A stretch of 64,000 nt of DNA. Origin: a virus. Below, one piece after another: positions 31,389 through 40,308 of the stretch (positions within the stretch are counted from its first letter, which is position 1; each line of letters opens with the position of its first letter). The notes beneath the pieces were generated by a model. It was given only the letters and a program-made list of their open reading frames with translations. It did not search any database and was not told where the DNA came from. Position numbers and translations under genes: made by a program. Location: IMG/VR virus record IMGVR_UViG_3300049491_000383, positions 1 to 64,000 of that record; one strand, written 5' to 3'.

Positions 31389-32306
31389 TTAATTGACTGA
31401 TCCAATCTGGAGTTCCCAGTCGTTAGGACCACTAACAACAAACACCAATTCTTGAGTTGCATCAAATTCAATTTCGTCTGTTGAGCCCAAGTCTGTATTA
31501 ATTTCATCTGACGGATTACCAACGTCAATCAAAACTGTAATATTCACGGGTTTTGTTACTGTTACAGAACTGCCAATAGGTGTGGCACCACTTATTGCCG
31601 GTAATGTAACCGTTCCTGCTGATGTTACAAAATACTTTTCGTGAAGTAACATTGCCGACCCACCCGGAATAGGAATGTAATCATTTGAACCGGTTGCATT
31701 GATTGTTACTTCTTTTGTGAAGGCATTCGTTGTAATAACGATGTTTGAACCGGGTATGATTGTAAGAGTATCACTACCTACCGCTGAAATTGTTGGCTGT
31801 GTTGGAACTGCTACAAAAGAGAAAGCGTTTGAGCCTGCTGATGCTGGCAAGAAAATCAAGCCATCTTCTGTAGGATTGACTGTTACTACATACCCTGCCG
31901 AACCTGCGTAGGTATCCGGAGTATCAGTTAAATCTAGAAAAGACTCTGAACCATCACCGCAGCACCATACATAAGGAACTCTTGTGCAAACACAAACAGA
32001 ACAGTCAACATGATCGACACCCACATCTGTTCCCAGGGATTGAATCATTGCCGTTAATGATGCTTCATCCCAGGTAGACCTATCTTCTTCGAGGGCGAAG
32101 GACAAATTTACCTCGTTGGGATTCATAATGTTTACATAGGCGCTGGCTTCAATCTTGTTAAAGATAATTTCGGCCGCAGAGAATGGAACTGGTTGTCCGA
32201 AGCTGTTTATCGCACCACTGAAATCAGCACCGCACACAACCCAATGGGACAAGGAACCAGTTAACATCTGGTCATTAAAGACGCCACCGCTCGTTCTAAT
32301 TGGCAT
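31389..32306 (-). CDS. Fibre-like virion protein
   Basis: 305 residues. It opens with TSGGVFNDQMLTG, an N-terminal tag shared with the protein at 32405-32977. FLDLTDTPDTYAGSAGYVV and PTEDGLIFLP (about 125-155) form a motif typical of phage fibre shafts. The remainder is beta-rich and nearly Lys/Arg-free, ending with a small domain (about 225-305). Probably a surface fibre or decoration. Late-like octamer 25 nt upstream. Confidence 0.7.
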   Translation of the reverse strand: MPIRTSGGVFNDQMLTGSLSHWVVCGADFSGAINSFGQPVPFSAAEIIFNKIEASAYVNIMNPNEVNLSFALEEDRSTWDEASLTAMIQSLGTDVGVDHVDCSVCVCTRVPYVWCCGDGSESFLDLTDTPDTYAGSAGYVVTVNPTEDGLIFLPASAGSNAFSFVAVPTQPTISAVGSDTLTIIPGSNIVITTNAFTKEVTINATGSNDYIPIPGGSAMLLHEKYFVTSAGTVTLPAISGATPIGSSVTVTKPVNITVLIDVGNPSDEINTDLGSTDEIEFDATQELVFVVSGPNDWELQIGSVN

Positions 32307-32331
32307 AAGGGTATTCCTTGATTATTTCTAG

Positions 32332-32339
32332 TATTTATC
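32332..32339 (-). promoter_or_regulatory. Late-promoter-like octamer GATAAATA
   Basis: Minus strand, 25 nt before the ATG at 32306, with AGGAATA between. Confidence 0.6.
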
Positions 32340-32366
32340 AAGAAATCCAGTTCGTGAGATCAAAAG

Positions 32367-32384
32367 AAAAGGGCCCGAAGGCCC
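32367..32384 (-). terminator. Intrinsic terminator with UUCG loop
   Basis: Minus strand GGGCC-TTCG-GGCCC followed by TTTTCTTTT. It lies 20 nt after the stop of 32405-32977 and isolates that gene from the next. Confidence 0.85.
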
Positions 32385-32404
32385 TAGACTCGAATTGACT
32401 AAAA

Positions 32405-32977
32405 TTAAGCCAATGTGTAGTAAGTTGCTGTTCCTAATGAGAACGAAACCTCAGTAACTGTGCATGCTGCAAAGGATGCTACCACTGGCACCGGTGGTGT
32501 CAATGGATTAGGAGCACCTACAGTGATATAAACTGTTGCATTCGGCAATGCCTGTAATGCTGCCTGCATTTCAACTGCTGCGTTTGTTGGCGAAGTTGGA
32601 AGCTGTTGTTCGTCGGCGTTTGCTGGAGGAACGCTATACAAAGGTAGATCAGAACCCCAACCAAATGCTGATGCAGATACAGCAATATGAATTTCTGTTG
32701 TGGCTCCGTATACGTTTGGCAACAGACCAATGACAACAATGTCAGCTTGTTTGCTAATTTCCTTTAGGGCAATAGCTGCTGCACTGTTTGGAACAGGACG
32801 CTTATCACCTACTACAAAATATGTTGTTGTTAAAACTGCGCCACCTTGAACTGTAACAGGCAAGTTGACCGAGCCATCTGAAACTGTCCAAGCAAAAGGG
32901 CCTGTAATTTTGAAAAATCTCATGCCACCTGTCAATGTCTGATCATTGATGATGCCACCGTTAACTTGGAATACCAT
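32405..32977 (-). CDS. Virion surface protein sharing the GGxxNDQxLTG tag
   Basis: 190 residues. Begins VNGGIINDQTLTGGMRFF, like the 31389-32306 protein, then a soluble alpha/beta domain and a beta-rich end, with very few charged residues. It is a single-gene unit with its own GATAAATA octamer and its own terminator, which suggests strong late expression, as for a capsid decoration or fibre protein (inference). GGAG precedes the ATG. Confidence 0.65.
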   Translation of the reverse strand: MVFQVNGGIINDQTLTGGMRFFKITGPFAWTVSDGSVNLPVTVQGGAVLTTTYFVVGDKRPVPNSAAAIALKEISKQADIVVIGLLPNVYGATTEIHIAVSASAFGWGSDLPLYSVPPANADEQQLPTSPTNAAVEMQAALQALPNATVYITVGAPNPLTPPVPVVASFAACTVTEVSFSLGTATYYTLA

Positions 32978-33003
32978 GTTTGTAATCTCCTACAATGTTG
33001 ATG

Positions 33004-33011
33004 TATTTATC
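33004..33011 (-). promoter_or_regulatory. Late-promoter-like octamer GATAAATA
   Basis: Minus strand, 26 nt before the ATG at 32977, 23 nt after the terminator of the next unit. Confidence 0.6.
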
Positions 33012-33033
33012 ACTAAACAGAAATTTTAGTCAA

Positions 33034-33057
33034 CAAAAAAGCTCGCAGAGCGAGCTT
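33034..33057 (-). terminator. Intrinsic terminator after 33082-33678
   Basis: Minus strand AAGCTCGC-TCT-GCGAGCTT followed by a T-run (TTTTTTG). Confidence 0.85.
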
Positions 33058-33081
33058 CTTGTTTGGTACCTACTAAACGAA

Positions 33082-33678
33082 TTAGTATGGTAGGCCGACT
33101 GGGTAGTAGCCTGGAGTACCAGTTGGGCTGTTGGTAGGTGTTGCACCCGAAGTTGCACCTGGTCCGAAGTCCAAGTCGCCTGCTGCGAATGTTGCTACTG
33201 GCATTGTGCCGTCGAATGCTGCGAATTCCATTGAGAATGTAACTGCGGCTGCTGCGACGCTAACCAATGCGCCAACTACGTTTGTTGGTGCTGCACCAGC
33301 TGTTGTTACAACTGCTTGTGCGCCAAGAACTGGAAGGCCAGTTGCGATCAAACCAGCTGCATCAGAGAACCAACCTTCTGCATAACCAAGCATAACGTCG
33401 ACTGACGATTCTGTTGGGCTAACGACATCCAATTTGCTGATAGCAAGAACTGTCGACTTTGTTTCTAGAGCCTTAAGAGCCTGGACCATTGCGCTTTCAA
33501 CAACTGCGAAAGACGAATCAGCCACAGTACCTGCGCCGGCTGGTGTTAGTGTGCCAAGAACCAATAGGTCAGCTGCTGCAAGAGCAGAGATGTCCTTGTT
33601 GAACTTTAGCTTGATGAATGTAACTTGCTTTTCTACCCAGATACCTGCGTAGGCTGCACCATTTACTTTTGTTGTCAT
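33082..33678 (-). CDS. Ala/Thr/Val-rich virion surface protein
   Basis: 198 residues, rich in Ala, Val, Thr and Gly, with few charges and a Gly/Pro-rich tail (GYYPVGLPY). It begins MTTKVNGAAYAGIWV, loosely similar to the openings of 31389-32306 and 32405-32977. Like 32405-32977 it forms a monocistronic unit with AGGAG, a late-like octamer and a terminator, a layout that suits an abundant virion component such as a decoration protein. Family not recognised. Confidence 0.65.
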   Translation of the reverse strand: MTTKVNGAAYAGIWVEKQVTFIKLKFNKDISALAAADLLVLGTLTPAGAGTVADSSFAVVESAMVQALKALETKSTVLAISKLDVVSPTESSVDVMLGYAEGWFSDAAGLIATGLPVLGAQAVVTTAGAAPTNVVGALVSVAAAAVTFSMEFAAFDGTMPVATFAAGDLDFGPGATSGATPTNSPTGTPGYYPVGLPY

Positions 33679-33725
33679 GATAAAAAATCTCCTGAATTTG
33701 TGATGGGGTTATCCCATTCATAAAC

Positions 33726-34610
33726 TTATTTATCATTTGGTGGAAGATATGCGGCAATTTCTGGGGGATATTCGAACAGTTTTCCTTGTGGCCAGTCATA
33801 AAAGTTGCTGGCTGCACGCTTCCAAATGCGTTCCTGATCGGTCATTCCATAGTTACTCTTAACTGCTGCCATCAAAGTTTCAAGACTATTAAGGTCTCCA
33901 ATGTGACTACTGTAAGGAAATAGTACAGTCCTCACCTCATACGGATCTAGGTAGGGTCCATCTAAAACAATATCCTTTTGCTTACGCATCCAGTTACCGT
34001 CTCTATCTTTCTGGCTCAATCTATTTACCTGTATCAATCCATCTTCGCCAAATTTCCAACGAATAACAGATGTGGGGCGATTAAACTGATCCCATGGTTC
34101 AACAATTGTATTTTCTGGTATGGGTCCTGGTTCTACATTTGTTACAGCACAAATTGCTGCAATGAATAGATTTCGATGCGCTCCTTTGTATTCGCTATTT
34201 GCATCGGAATAATGGTAGAACTTCTGCCATTCTACATTACCAAAGTTGAAATCTATTTGAACAAAACCCGTGCGTGGTAATGCTTCCTTATATTCAGCAT
34301 TATATCCAACAATGGGATATCTTAGATGAATCATATTTCCATGGCGCGATACACAATCTTTGCCAAATTCATCCTCAAGCAACTCTCTAAATGCTGCGAT
34401 ACCATCAGTTGGGATTACGACATCAATATCGCCGGAATACTCACGTTTTCCAGTTGAACCAAGTGTGTTTTCGTTCAAGTCAAACGACAACCCAATATCC
34501 TCTGATAGTTTGGTCAGTGTCTTATCAATCTCTGTAGAATGGATTGTGCCACAACCAAAAATGGCTGTTCCTCCCAAGTCAGTGGGAGTGCTGATGTATT
34601 TTAGTTTCAT
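33726..34610 (-). CDS. Polymerase-beta-fold nucleotidyltransferase
   Basis: 294 residues. The nucleotidyltransferase signature is clear: GSTGKREYSGDIDVVIP (51-67) gives the Gly-Ser motif and the metal-binding pair Asp61 and Asp63; a third acidic residue probably lies in FVQIDFNFG (about 116-124). Such enzymes add nucleotides to RNA, protein or antibiotic targets. The gene lies 3' of a ligase-like gene in the same chain, so joint action on nucleic acid ends is possible, but a toxin-type or protein-modifying role cannot be excluded. Its last codons, GAT AAA TAA, contain the late octamer of the next gene. Confidence 0.75.
   Translation of the reverse strand: MKLKYISTPTDLGGTAIFGCGTIHSTEIDKTLTKLSEDIGLSFDLNENTLGSTGKREYSGDIDVVIPTDGIAAFRELLEDEFGKDCVSRHGNMIHLRYPIVGYNAEYKEALPRTGFVQIDFNFGNVEWQKFYHYSDANSEYKGAHRNLFIAAICAVTNVEPGPIPENTIVEPWDQFNRPTSVIRWKFGEDGLIQVNRLSQKDRDGNWMRKQKDIVLDGPYLDPYEVRTVLFPYSSHIGDLNSLETLMAAVKSNYGMTDQERIWKRAASNFYDWPQGKLFEYPPEIAAYLPPNDK
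33727..33734 (-). promoter_or_regulatory. Late-promoter-like octamer GATAAATA inside the end of the preceding gene
   Basis: Minus strand; overlaps the Asp-Lys-stop codons of the nucleotidyltransferase gene. It lies 48 nt before the ATG at 33678. Confidence 0.55.
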
Positions 34611-34825
34611 TTGTCAATTATTTGATTTAGACTGATATCAATCTGGTTAAGAAGTGAGCTGTAATGCCTACGTGATCTCATTCCCTGTTGCCAAGATTGT
34701 AATACCTGATTCTTAATTCGTGTAACATTCAAGTCCTGAGGTTTAGCTTTGATGCTATTCATCAGCTTGATAAAACTGTCCGAATTAAGGACGTCGTTTA
34801 ATGTTACAATCTCGTCAAGTCTCAT
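34607..34825 (-). CDS. Small helical hypothetical protein
   Basis: 72 residues, mainly helical (SFIKLMNSIKAK, RIKNQVLQSWQQGMRSRRHYSSLLNQI). It lies between the ligase-like and nucleotidyltransferase genes, overlapping the latter by 4 nt, so it could be a partner. No family recognised. Confidence 0.55.
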   Translation of the reverse strand: MRLDEIVTLNDVLNSDSFIKLMNSIKAKPQDLNVTRIKNQVLQSWQQGMRSRRHYSSLLNQIDISLNQIIDK

Positions 34826-34826
34826 G

Positions 34827-36227
34827 TCAAATTTCGCCTAACTGTTTTCCTACTAAAATATTCAAAAGATCATTTGTGTCGTTTGCTTGTAACGCGGCAC
34901 TTTGAGCTTCAGTAATTTGTTGAAAAGCCTGTGCAAACGTCTGCTTTGTCCTTTCTTTAATCGCGGCTGACAAGAATCCTCTTGTGCCTGCGGGAAAGTC
35001 GCTCTCTTCTTTCTCATATTTATCTAATTCTCTTTCAAGTTCCTGCTGTCTTACTTCTAATAAGGAAACCCAATATTGACGTACAGTTTCGAAATTTATT
35101 CCACTAGAGAGTGTTGACAATCTCTCTTCTGTGATTGTTCCTGCCTTACGGAGATAATTCTTTGCCTGCATAGTACCTAGTTCTGGATGGCCAATTGATG
35201 TTGCCATATCCAAAAACAACTTACCCATGAAGCTTGATGCACCTTCTGTACTCTTTGCACGCTCAATAAGGGTATTTCTCTTCTTCCATGCCATCTCACG
35301 GATTGTTCCAAAGACATCTTTATCTACAAGTTTAACCATTCTGCCTGTATCTTTGTGACGTAGAACAATACCCTCAATCCATCCGCCATCTTCCACAGGT
35401 GGCCCAAATGAGCTTGCAGTTTCTCTTACAAAGTTATTCAGCAGCACAGTCTTCAATGGAAGGATATGGTCTTTCTCTAGATCGTAGCGAATTTCTTCCT
35501 TACGTTCTTTAAGATATTCCTTTACGTGTTTCCACGTACCTGTGATTACCCATTGAGGAATTTTGTTAAGCGGTGTCTCAAGAATGACGCCTAGAGGCTG
35601 CAGAGTAAATGAATCTTGCATTGCAAGATAACGCTTCATCTCAGCTAGACGACGAGTAATGAGTGCCACATTGTAATTTTTCTCAATGATGGGTACACGG
35701 GCAAACTCCCATGTATTGATCGTCTCCCTCAATGTAATACTTTTTCCATCGTCTGTGAAAGGTGACACAAGGGAGACGGAAACCGCTTGACCATCAAGCT
35801 TCTGCTTCAAACGGTCAATATTCACGGTGCCCTCGGTAGTGCGCAGGAAGATTAGATAGTTTGTATCCGCAGAATATGGGACAACATTTGGAACTTGTCC
35901 ATACAACACTTCTGCCTCAACTTGATCACCGGGTCTCAAACCAGCACCTTTTAAGACAGGCAACATCTGTTCCAATAGCTTGTGTGCGGAACGCATGTAT
36001 GTTGAAGAGAATGTTATGCCATAATCCTCTTCGTTATAAATTCTTGCTCCACCCTTAGTCTCCCGACTGGTGTAGAATCCTTTGCCATCAATGCCAAATA
36101 GAATTTGGGCACCATCAACTTTTTCGGTTATCTCAAAATTGGAGAGATTAGTGAGAATTTCTATAATCTCTCCAACAGGCACATCCTCAATATGCGATAT
36201 ACCTCTCGATACTTCTATTAGATTCAT
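34827..36227 (-). CDS. DNA/RNA ligase-like covalent nucleotidyltransferase
   Basis: 466 residues. Residues 35-40 read EKVDGA, the KxDG motif I with a candidate adenylated Lys36; FYTSRETKGG (51-60) fits motif Ia, VEAEVLYG motif III, GWIEGIVLR motif IV and GRMVKLVDKDVFG motif V. This order is typical of ATP-dependent DNA and RNA ligases and capping enzymes. The C-terminal 160 residues are helical and not a standard OB or zinc domain, so the substrate class is open. The ATG overlaps the previous stop (AAAAAAATGA). The chain also holds a pol-beta-type nucleotidyltransferase. Confidence 0.75.
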   Translation of the reverse strand: MNLIEVSRGISHIEDVPVGEIIEILTNLSNFEITEKVDGAQILFGIDGKGFYTSRETKGGARIYNEEDYGITFSSTYMRSAHKLLEQMLPVLKGAGLRPGDQVEAEVLYGQVPNVVPYSADTNYLIFLRTTEGTVNIDRLKQKLDGQAVSVSLVSPFTDDGKSITLRETINTWEFARVPIIEKNYNVALITRRLAEMKRYLAMQDSFTLQPLGVILETPLNKIPQWVITGTWKHVKEYLKERKEEIRYDLEKDHILPLKTVLLNNFVRETASSFGPPVEDGGWIEGIVLRHKDTGRMVKLVDKDVFGTIREMAWKKRNTLIERAKSTEGASSFMGKLFLDMATSIGHPELGTMQAKNYLRKAGTITEERLSTLSSGINFETVRQYWVSLLEVRQQELERELDKYEKEESDFPAGTRGFLSAAIKERTKQTFAQAFQQITEAQSAALQANDTNDLLNILVGKQLGEI

Positions 36228-37492
36228 TTTTTTGTGCGGCCAAGTTGTGTTTGTTCCTGTTGTTTAATAAGGTGCATTCTTTCGGTGCGTTCTTCTTGTA
36301 CCATAAAAGTGAATATTTGTCTAACGTCTTCCGACATTGCTTTTCTCTTATCTAAACCAAGCTCATCTGCAAACTCTTGTTCCAAAAAGGCCCTTAGTTG
36401 CTTAGACAATCCATATTCTTTAGCTAAATCTGCAACTTTCTGCACTGCTGGACTACCTGCCGGTGCATCCGAGATGTCATCGTATTCTTTATCGTCGGTT
36501 TTGAAGACTTGAGCAAATACCTTATTAATTTCCTTTTCGCTATATCCGAATTTTAACAGTATACGCTTAATGTCGTTTGTGTCATCCGAATATCCATCGG
36601 AGCCATCTCCAGAGAGACCGTCGGCCCATGCTTGACGCAAATCTTCGACATCAACTGCGTCTTTCCTTAGACCCTTGAACACCTTTCCTAGGCCAGTCGG
36701 TTTGCTGCGTAGATATGCAGCATCTTTGAAGAGTGCCTCGGCATCTGCACGGTTAATTATAGACTCTGATAGGTTTTCACCGAGCGCTCTCCACAGAGCT
36801 TTTCTTTGCGGTGGAGTCATGATCTCACGCACCATCTGCTTGAGCTTTCTCATGTACTCTTGCTTCTTGGCAATCTTTTCCTCTTCGGATGGCTCTGGCT
36901 CACCTGCTGGTTCTTCTGGTTCAGCCTTAGGTGATAGAAGGATATTGAAGATTTCCTTAATATCAGCTTCCTCAAGCTCTACACCCTGGCGATCATAGAA
37001 ATCTTCACTTAGACGGGTTGGATTCTTACCGGGACCCTTATACTTGAAACGTGGCTTTCTCTTATGTGTAAGAGTTAGTGGATCCGAAGTATCTGTTGGA
37101 TCAATATCTTCTGCATCGTCGTTTGAGTATTTCTTTGGCTTATCCTGAGGTTGCAACGGAGTTGCTGGATTTTGCCTCTCACCCGGGGTTACTTCGTTCT
37201 GAAACCAAGTCGACAAATCACCCTCGGGTTTCTTACCCGGAAGTGCTTTAGGCTCGTCTTGCGGAGCCTTTGTGCCTGCACCCTTCTTGTAGACTACAGT
37301 TCTAATTGCCTTGCGAACATCTTCTTCGTCAAAGTCAGTTTTTAAGTCAAGGAAACGGATTAATTCCTGTACTGTAGGTTTTCTATTGTATTTGAGCTTA
37401 CCGGTCTTTGGATCCGAATTACTATTTGCAATCTGATTGCTCTTTAAGAACTGGATCCATTCCCTAGTAAGTGATGTGAGATTAATTGCCAT
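36224..37492 (-). CDS. Large conserved phage protein of unknown function
   Basis: 422 residues. The N-terminal 70 residues (REWIQFLKSNQI, KPTVQELIRFLDLKTDF) form a helical unit, followed by a disordered Pro/Lys/Glu linker (about 75-150), an acidic Glu/Pro region, a helical PPQRKALWRALGENL segment and a C-terminal set of helices (LLKFGYSEKEINKVFAQVFK). It resembles phage virion-assembly proteins but no function can be assigned. It directly precedes the ligase-like gene. Confidence 0.6.
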   Translation of the reverse strand: MAINLTSLTREWIQFLKSNQIANSNSDPKTGKLKYNRKPTVQELIRFLDLKTDFDEEDVRKAIRTVVYKKGAGTKAPQDEPKALPGKKPEGDLSTWFQNEVTPGERQNPATPLQPQDKPKKYSNDDAEDIDPTDTSDPLTLTHKRKPRFKYKGPGKNPTRLSEDFYDRQGVELEEADIKEIFNILLSPKAEPEEPAGEPEPSEEEKIAKKQEYMRKLKQMVREIMTPPQRKALWRALGENLSESIINRADAEALFKDAAYLRSKPTGLGKVFKGLRKDAVDVEDLRQAWADGLSGDGSDGYSDDTNDIKRILLKFGYSEKEINKVFAQVFKTDDKEYDDISDAPAGSPAVQKVADLAKEYGLSKQLRAFLEQEFADELGLDKRKAMSEDVRQIFTFMVQEERTERMHLIKQQEQTQLGRTKK

Positions 37493-37763
37493 CGACGTCT
37501 TCGTCTCCTTCGCAACCTGTTCTAATACGCTTTACCATTCGAGTAAAACGATTAGGATCAGATCCGCGAATGCTAGAGACAAAACGCTTCTTTAATGCTT
37601 CAGCTTCTTCGGCAGTGAACGCTGCATCGATAGATTCTAACAGATTGATAGCCGAAACTATAATATGCTGCGCTCTAGCCTCGATTAGGTCTTCCTTACT
37701 CTTTTGAGGAACGTAAGTGCTAATTTCCTCTAGAATGGACCTGCTTTTGCGATTAATGGACAA
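37482..37763 (-). CDS. Conserved phage protein with TTG start
   Basis: 93 residues. SKEDLIEARAQHIIVSAINLLESI and EEAEALKKRFVSSIRGSDPNRFTR follow a pattern conserved among T4-like phages. The only plausible start is a TTG at 37763 with GGAGA 8 nt upstream. Function unknown. GATAAATA lies 25 nt before the start. Confidence 0.65.
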   Translation of the reverse strand: MSINRKSRSILEEISTYVPQKSKEDLIEARAQHIIVSAINLLESIDAAFTAEEAEALKKRFVSSIRGSDPNRFTRMVKRIRTGCEGDEDVDGN

Positions 37764-37788
37764 GTTATAATCTCCGATTATTTTTCTA

Positions 37789-37796
37789 TATTTATC
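37789..37796 (-). promoter_or_regulatory. Late-promoter-like octamer GATAAATA
   Basis: Minus strand, 25 nt before the TTG start at 37763, in the 60-nt gap after the helicase gene. Confidence 0.6.
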
Positions 37797-37823
37797 GATT
37801 AATCAGCTTTATCTGGTATTTTG

Positions 37824-39269
37824 TTACTTACGGTTTCTCTGCATTTCTCTAACTAGAGCCGCACCAGTTAAAACATTAGCTCCTGCAGAAATTTGTGTCG
37901 TAGAAGTAATCTCACCAGATTCTGGATCAACCTTCTCGCCCGACTTTACAACACTACGTTTCTTCAACTGATCATAGATATTCTTAGTTGTCGCAGTCAC
38001 AGCGTTATCTTCGCCTTCTTCGAGGTCAGTAATTCGCAAACTCTTATTATTGAATGCCAGATCAACCTTTGAGCCGACGCCAGAACTTGAACGTGTCTTA
38101 ATGAATTGAATTTGATAGCGACCACCCTCCTTCATCGCAGCACTTGTGAAAATACCCACAACATTATCTGCTGTGTTAACTTTAGAAATACCACCAGCAA
38201 TGTGACTTGGATCGTATTCAATTTCTTCATAAGATCCACGATTCAACTGCGATGCCGAAACAGTAACAGTGTTTAGTTCAACCGCAAGGTTACGCAATTC
38301 TTCAGTGATGTACTTGTCCTTAACAAACAAGTTCTCTGCAGAAATCTTCTTAGACATTGGCATCATCAAATCCAAGTAGTCAACTAGGATACAATCAACC
38401 TTTACCTTTGCGTGAATTTCGTATTCTTTGATGAATGCGCGAATATCATTAGCTGTACACCCGTTAGGTAACTGCTTTACACGAAGTGTACCATGACTTT
38501 TTTGTTGTGATGCCCTTACTCTCATGTGAACATCATCAATGTTACGCATAACCTCACGAGTTTCAAAACCCGTGTGCATTGCATCAATACGCATTGAACA
38601 CAATGCTTCGCTCAATTCGAGTGACAGGTAAACTACGTTCATCCCTGCCTGCGCCCAATTTACTGCAAGGTTCTGCAAGAATAGGGATTTACCTGCACCG
38701 GATTGCCCAGCGAAGATTGTAATTTCACCCTTGTTAAATCCGCCGTAGAGTTTTTCGTCTACTGTTTTCCATCCCGTGGATACCTGCCCTTTACCTTCTC
38801 GAATAGCTTCGAGTCTAGCTTTCGGATTTGCGTAATAATCAGTTCCGAGGTCTTTAACAAGGGCAATCTGAACCGCCGCTTTGATGGTTGCTTCAACTTC
38901 CCCATAACGTCCATTATCCAATAAGTCGGGCGAAGCTAGAATTGCATCACGCAACGCCTTGTGTCTACAAAACTTCTCAAACTCCCTTAAAAACCAATTC
39001 TCATGTGTGGCCGCCTCGACCTCCATGATTTCGATATCTTTCTTTGTGAGTGCCTTAATTTGTGGCAACGACGGAATATCCGAAAAGTCAACACTATAGC
39101 TTTCAATGAAAGCAACAGTATCTCTGTTCTGCTTATCATCAAAATAATCTGACTTTAGAATACCCTTACAACGAATAAAGAGGTCTGGCCTGCTCATCAT
39201 AAAGTTGATGAACAAGTCCTCTACATCTTTGCTGTAGTCGTTTATCTCACTTGCGTTTTCTTCGCTCAT
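37824..39269 (-). CDS. 41: Replicative DNA helicase (DnaB/gp41 type)
   Basis: 481 residues. The RecA-type helicase domain has Walker A AGQSGAGKS (187-195) and a Walker B-like ILVDYLDLM, with VVYLSLELSE between them, and SASQLNRGSYE as the DnaB DNA-binding/arginine-finger region. The N-terminal 150 residues form the smaller oligomerisation domain. It unwinds the phage replication fork and partners with the primase upstream, whose gene end it overlaps by 23 nt. No separate gp59-type loader is recognised. Confidence 0.93.
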   Translation of the reverse strand: MSEENASEINDYSKDVEDLFINFMMSRPDLFIRCKGILKSDYFDDKQNRDTVAFIESYSVDFSDIPSLPQIKALTKKDIEIMEVEAATHENWFLREFEKFCRHKALRDAILASPDLLDNGRYGEVEATIKAAVQIALVKDLGTDYYANPKARLEAIREGKGQVSTGWKTVDEKLYGGFNKGEITIFAGQSGAGKSLFLQNLAVNWAQAGMNVVYLSLELSEALCSMRIDAMHTGFETREVMRNIDDVHMRVRASQQKSHGTLRVKQLPNGCTANDIRAFIKEYEIHAKVKVDCILVDYLDLMMPMSKKISAENLFVKDKYITEELRNLAVELNTVTVSASQLNRGSYEEIEYDPSHIAGGISKVNTADNVVGIFTSAAMKEGGRYQIQFIKTRSSSGVGSKVDLAFNNKSLRITDLEEGEDNAVTATTKNIYDQLKKRSVVKSGEKVDPESGEITSTTQISAGANVLTGAALVREMQRNRK

Positions 39270-40302
39270 TCTGCTGTATATCCCAGGTTAACTGTATCTT
39301 TTCCTTTCCAGATACTGCGGTAGAAATGATAGAGTGAGTAGTCAAGAGTCTGCCATAAACTTCTGATGCCTTTGCAGCATCTTTAATGTCAGACGGCCAG
39401 CGAGGAAATGCTACTGCCCAATTGTTCTCAATTGCTGCATCAACCAAATCGCCACCACTTTTGTCTCTATCGGGGCACACAATCACCTGCTTCTGCAAAC
39501 GATTGATAATGTCTACCTTTGCTTGTCCAATTTCGCCTAATGTACTTATGCCGTCGACCGACCAGGCATCAAGCACGCCCTCATTGACGAGGACATATTT
39601 ACGTGCCCAACCTTGTTGTGGGTCGAGGTTATAGACAAAGTCCATTGGACATTGCTGATAGTATTTTGGTATTGTTTTGTCGTCGGTATCGTAGCACAAA
39701 CGTGAGGTAAATCCAACGATATTCCGCCTATAATAATAGGGTATGATGAGACGTTGATTCAGATTATGTGTACGGTCTGGACACCAATAAAATTGATCTA
39801 AATCGTAAATGCGTCGTGTCAACGCATAATTGACAACTTTTAGAAACTGTGGATCATCTAATCCGTGTTCGAGCCATTCTGTAATACGCATAGAGTCTTG
39901 TGGCAACTCCATAGGCTTCCATTGCTGGAAAAGCTTCTTAAGCTTGCTCTCTCTATCTTCTGTAACTTGTCCCTCGCGGGTGGTCTCTATCTTATTCTTT
40001 GCCCTGAAGATCTCAAACTCAATTTGCTTGATGAATTCTTCGCCCACATGCAATTGACGTAAGAAGAACTTCATTGACTTAGATAATTCTTTGCCCTCTG
40101 TATAGCCAGCGGTAAACTTGCAATTGAAACAATTGCAAGCTATAGAATCTGAATTAAACTGAATTCCAAAGCGATTGCGTGTATCTTTGCCGTGCCCTTG
40201 GGTGTGGCAAAGCATACAGTGACGTTTATACCAGCCCTTAGGGGCTTGTTTCAACGGACCAATGTTTTGTAGAATTGCGTCTTTGAGTGAGTCAAGGATC
40301 AT
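39247..40302 (-). CDS. 61: DNA primase (gp61 type)
   Basis: 351 residues. The N-terminal zinc domain has C29, C32, C56, C58 and C61 (CMLC...CNCFNC). The TOPRIM core shows VNEGVLDAWS and VCPDRDKSGGDLVDAA, the Glu and Asp metal ligands. It makes RNA primers for lagging-strand synthesis with the helicase encoded downstream. The ATG at 40302 has no Shine-Dalgarno, but a sigma70-like -10 box ends 6 nt upstream, so the message may be leaderless. Confidence 0.93.
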   Translation of the reverse strand: MILDSLKDAILQNIGPLKQAPKGWYKRHCMLCHTQGHGKDTRNRFGIQFNSDSIACNCFNCKFTAGYTEGKELSKSMKFFLRQLHVGEEFIKQIEFEIFRAKNKIETTREGQVTEDRESKLKKLFQQWKPMELPQDSMRITEWLEHGLDDPQFLKVVNYALTRRIYDLDQFYWCPDRTHNLNQRLIIPYYYRRNIVGFTSRLCYDTDDKTIPKYYQQCPMDFVYNLDPQQGWARKYVLVNEGVLDAWSVDGISTLGEIGQAKVDIINRLQKQVIVCPDRDKSGGDLVDAAIENNWAVAFPRWPSDIKDAAKASEVYGRLLTTHSIISTAVSGKEKIQLTWDIQQNERRKRK

Positions 40303-40308
40303 TGAACA

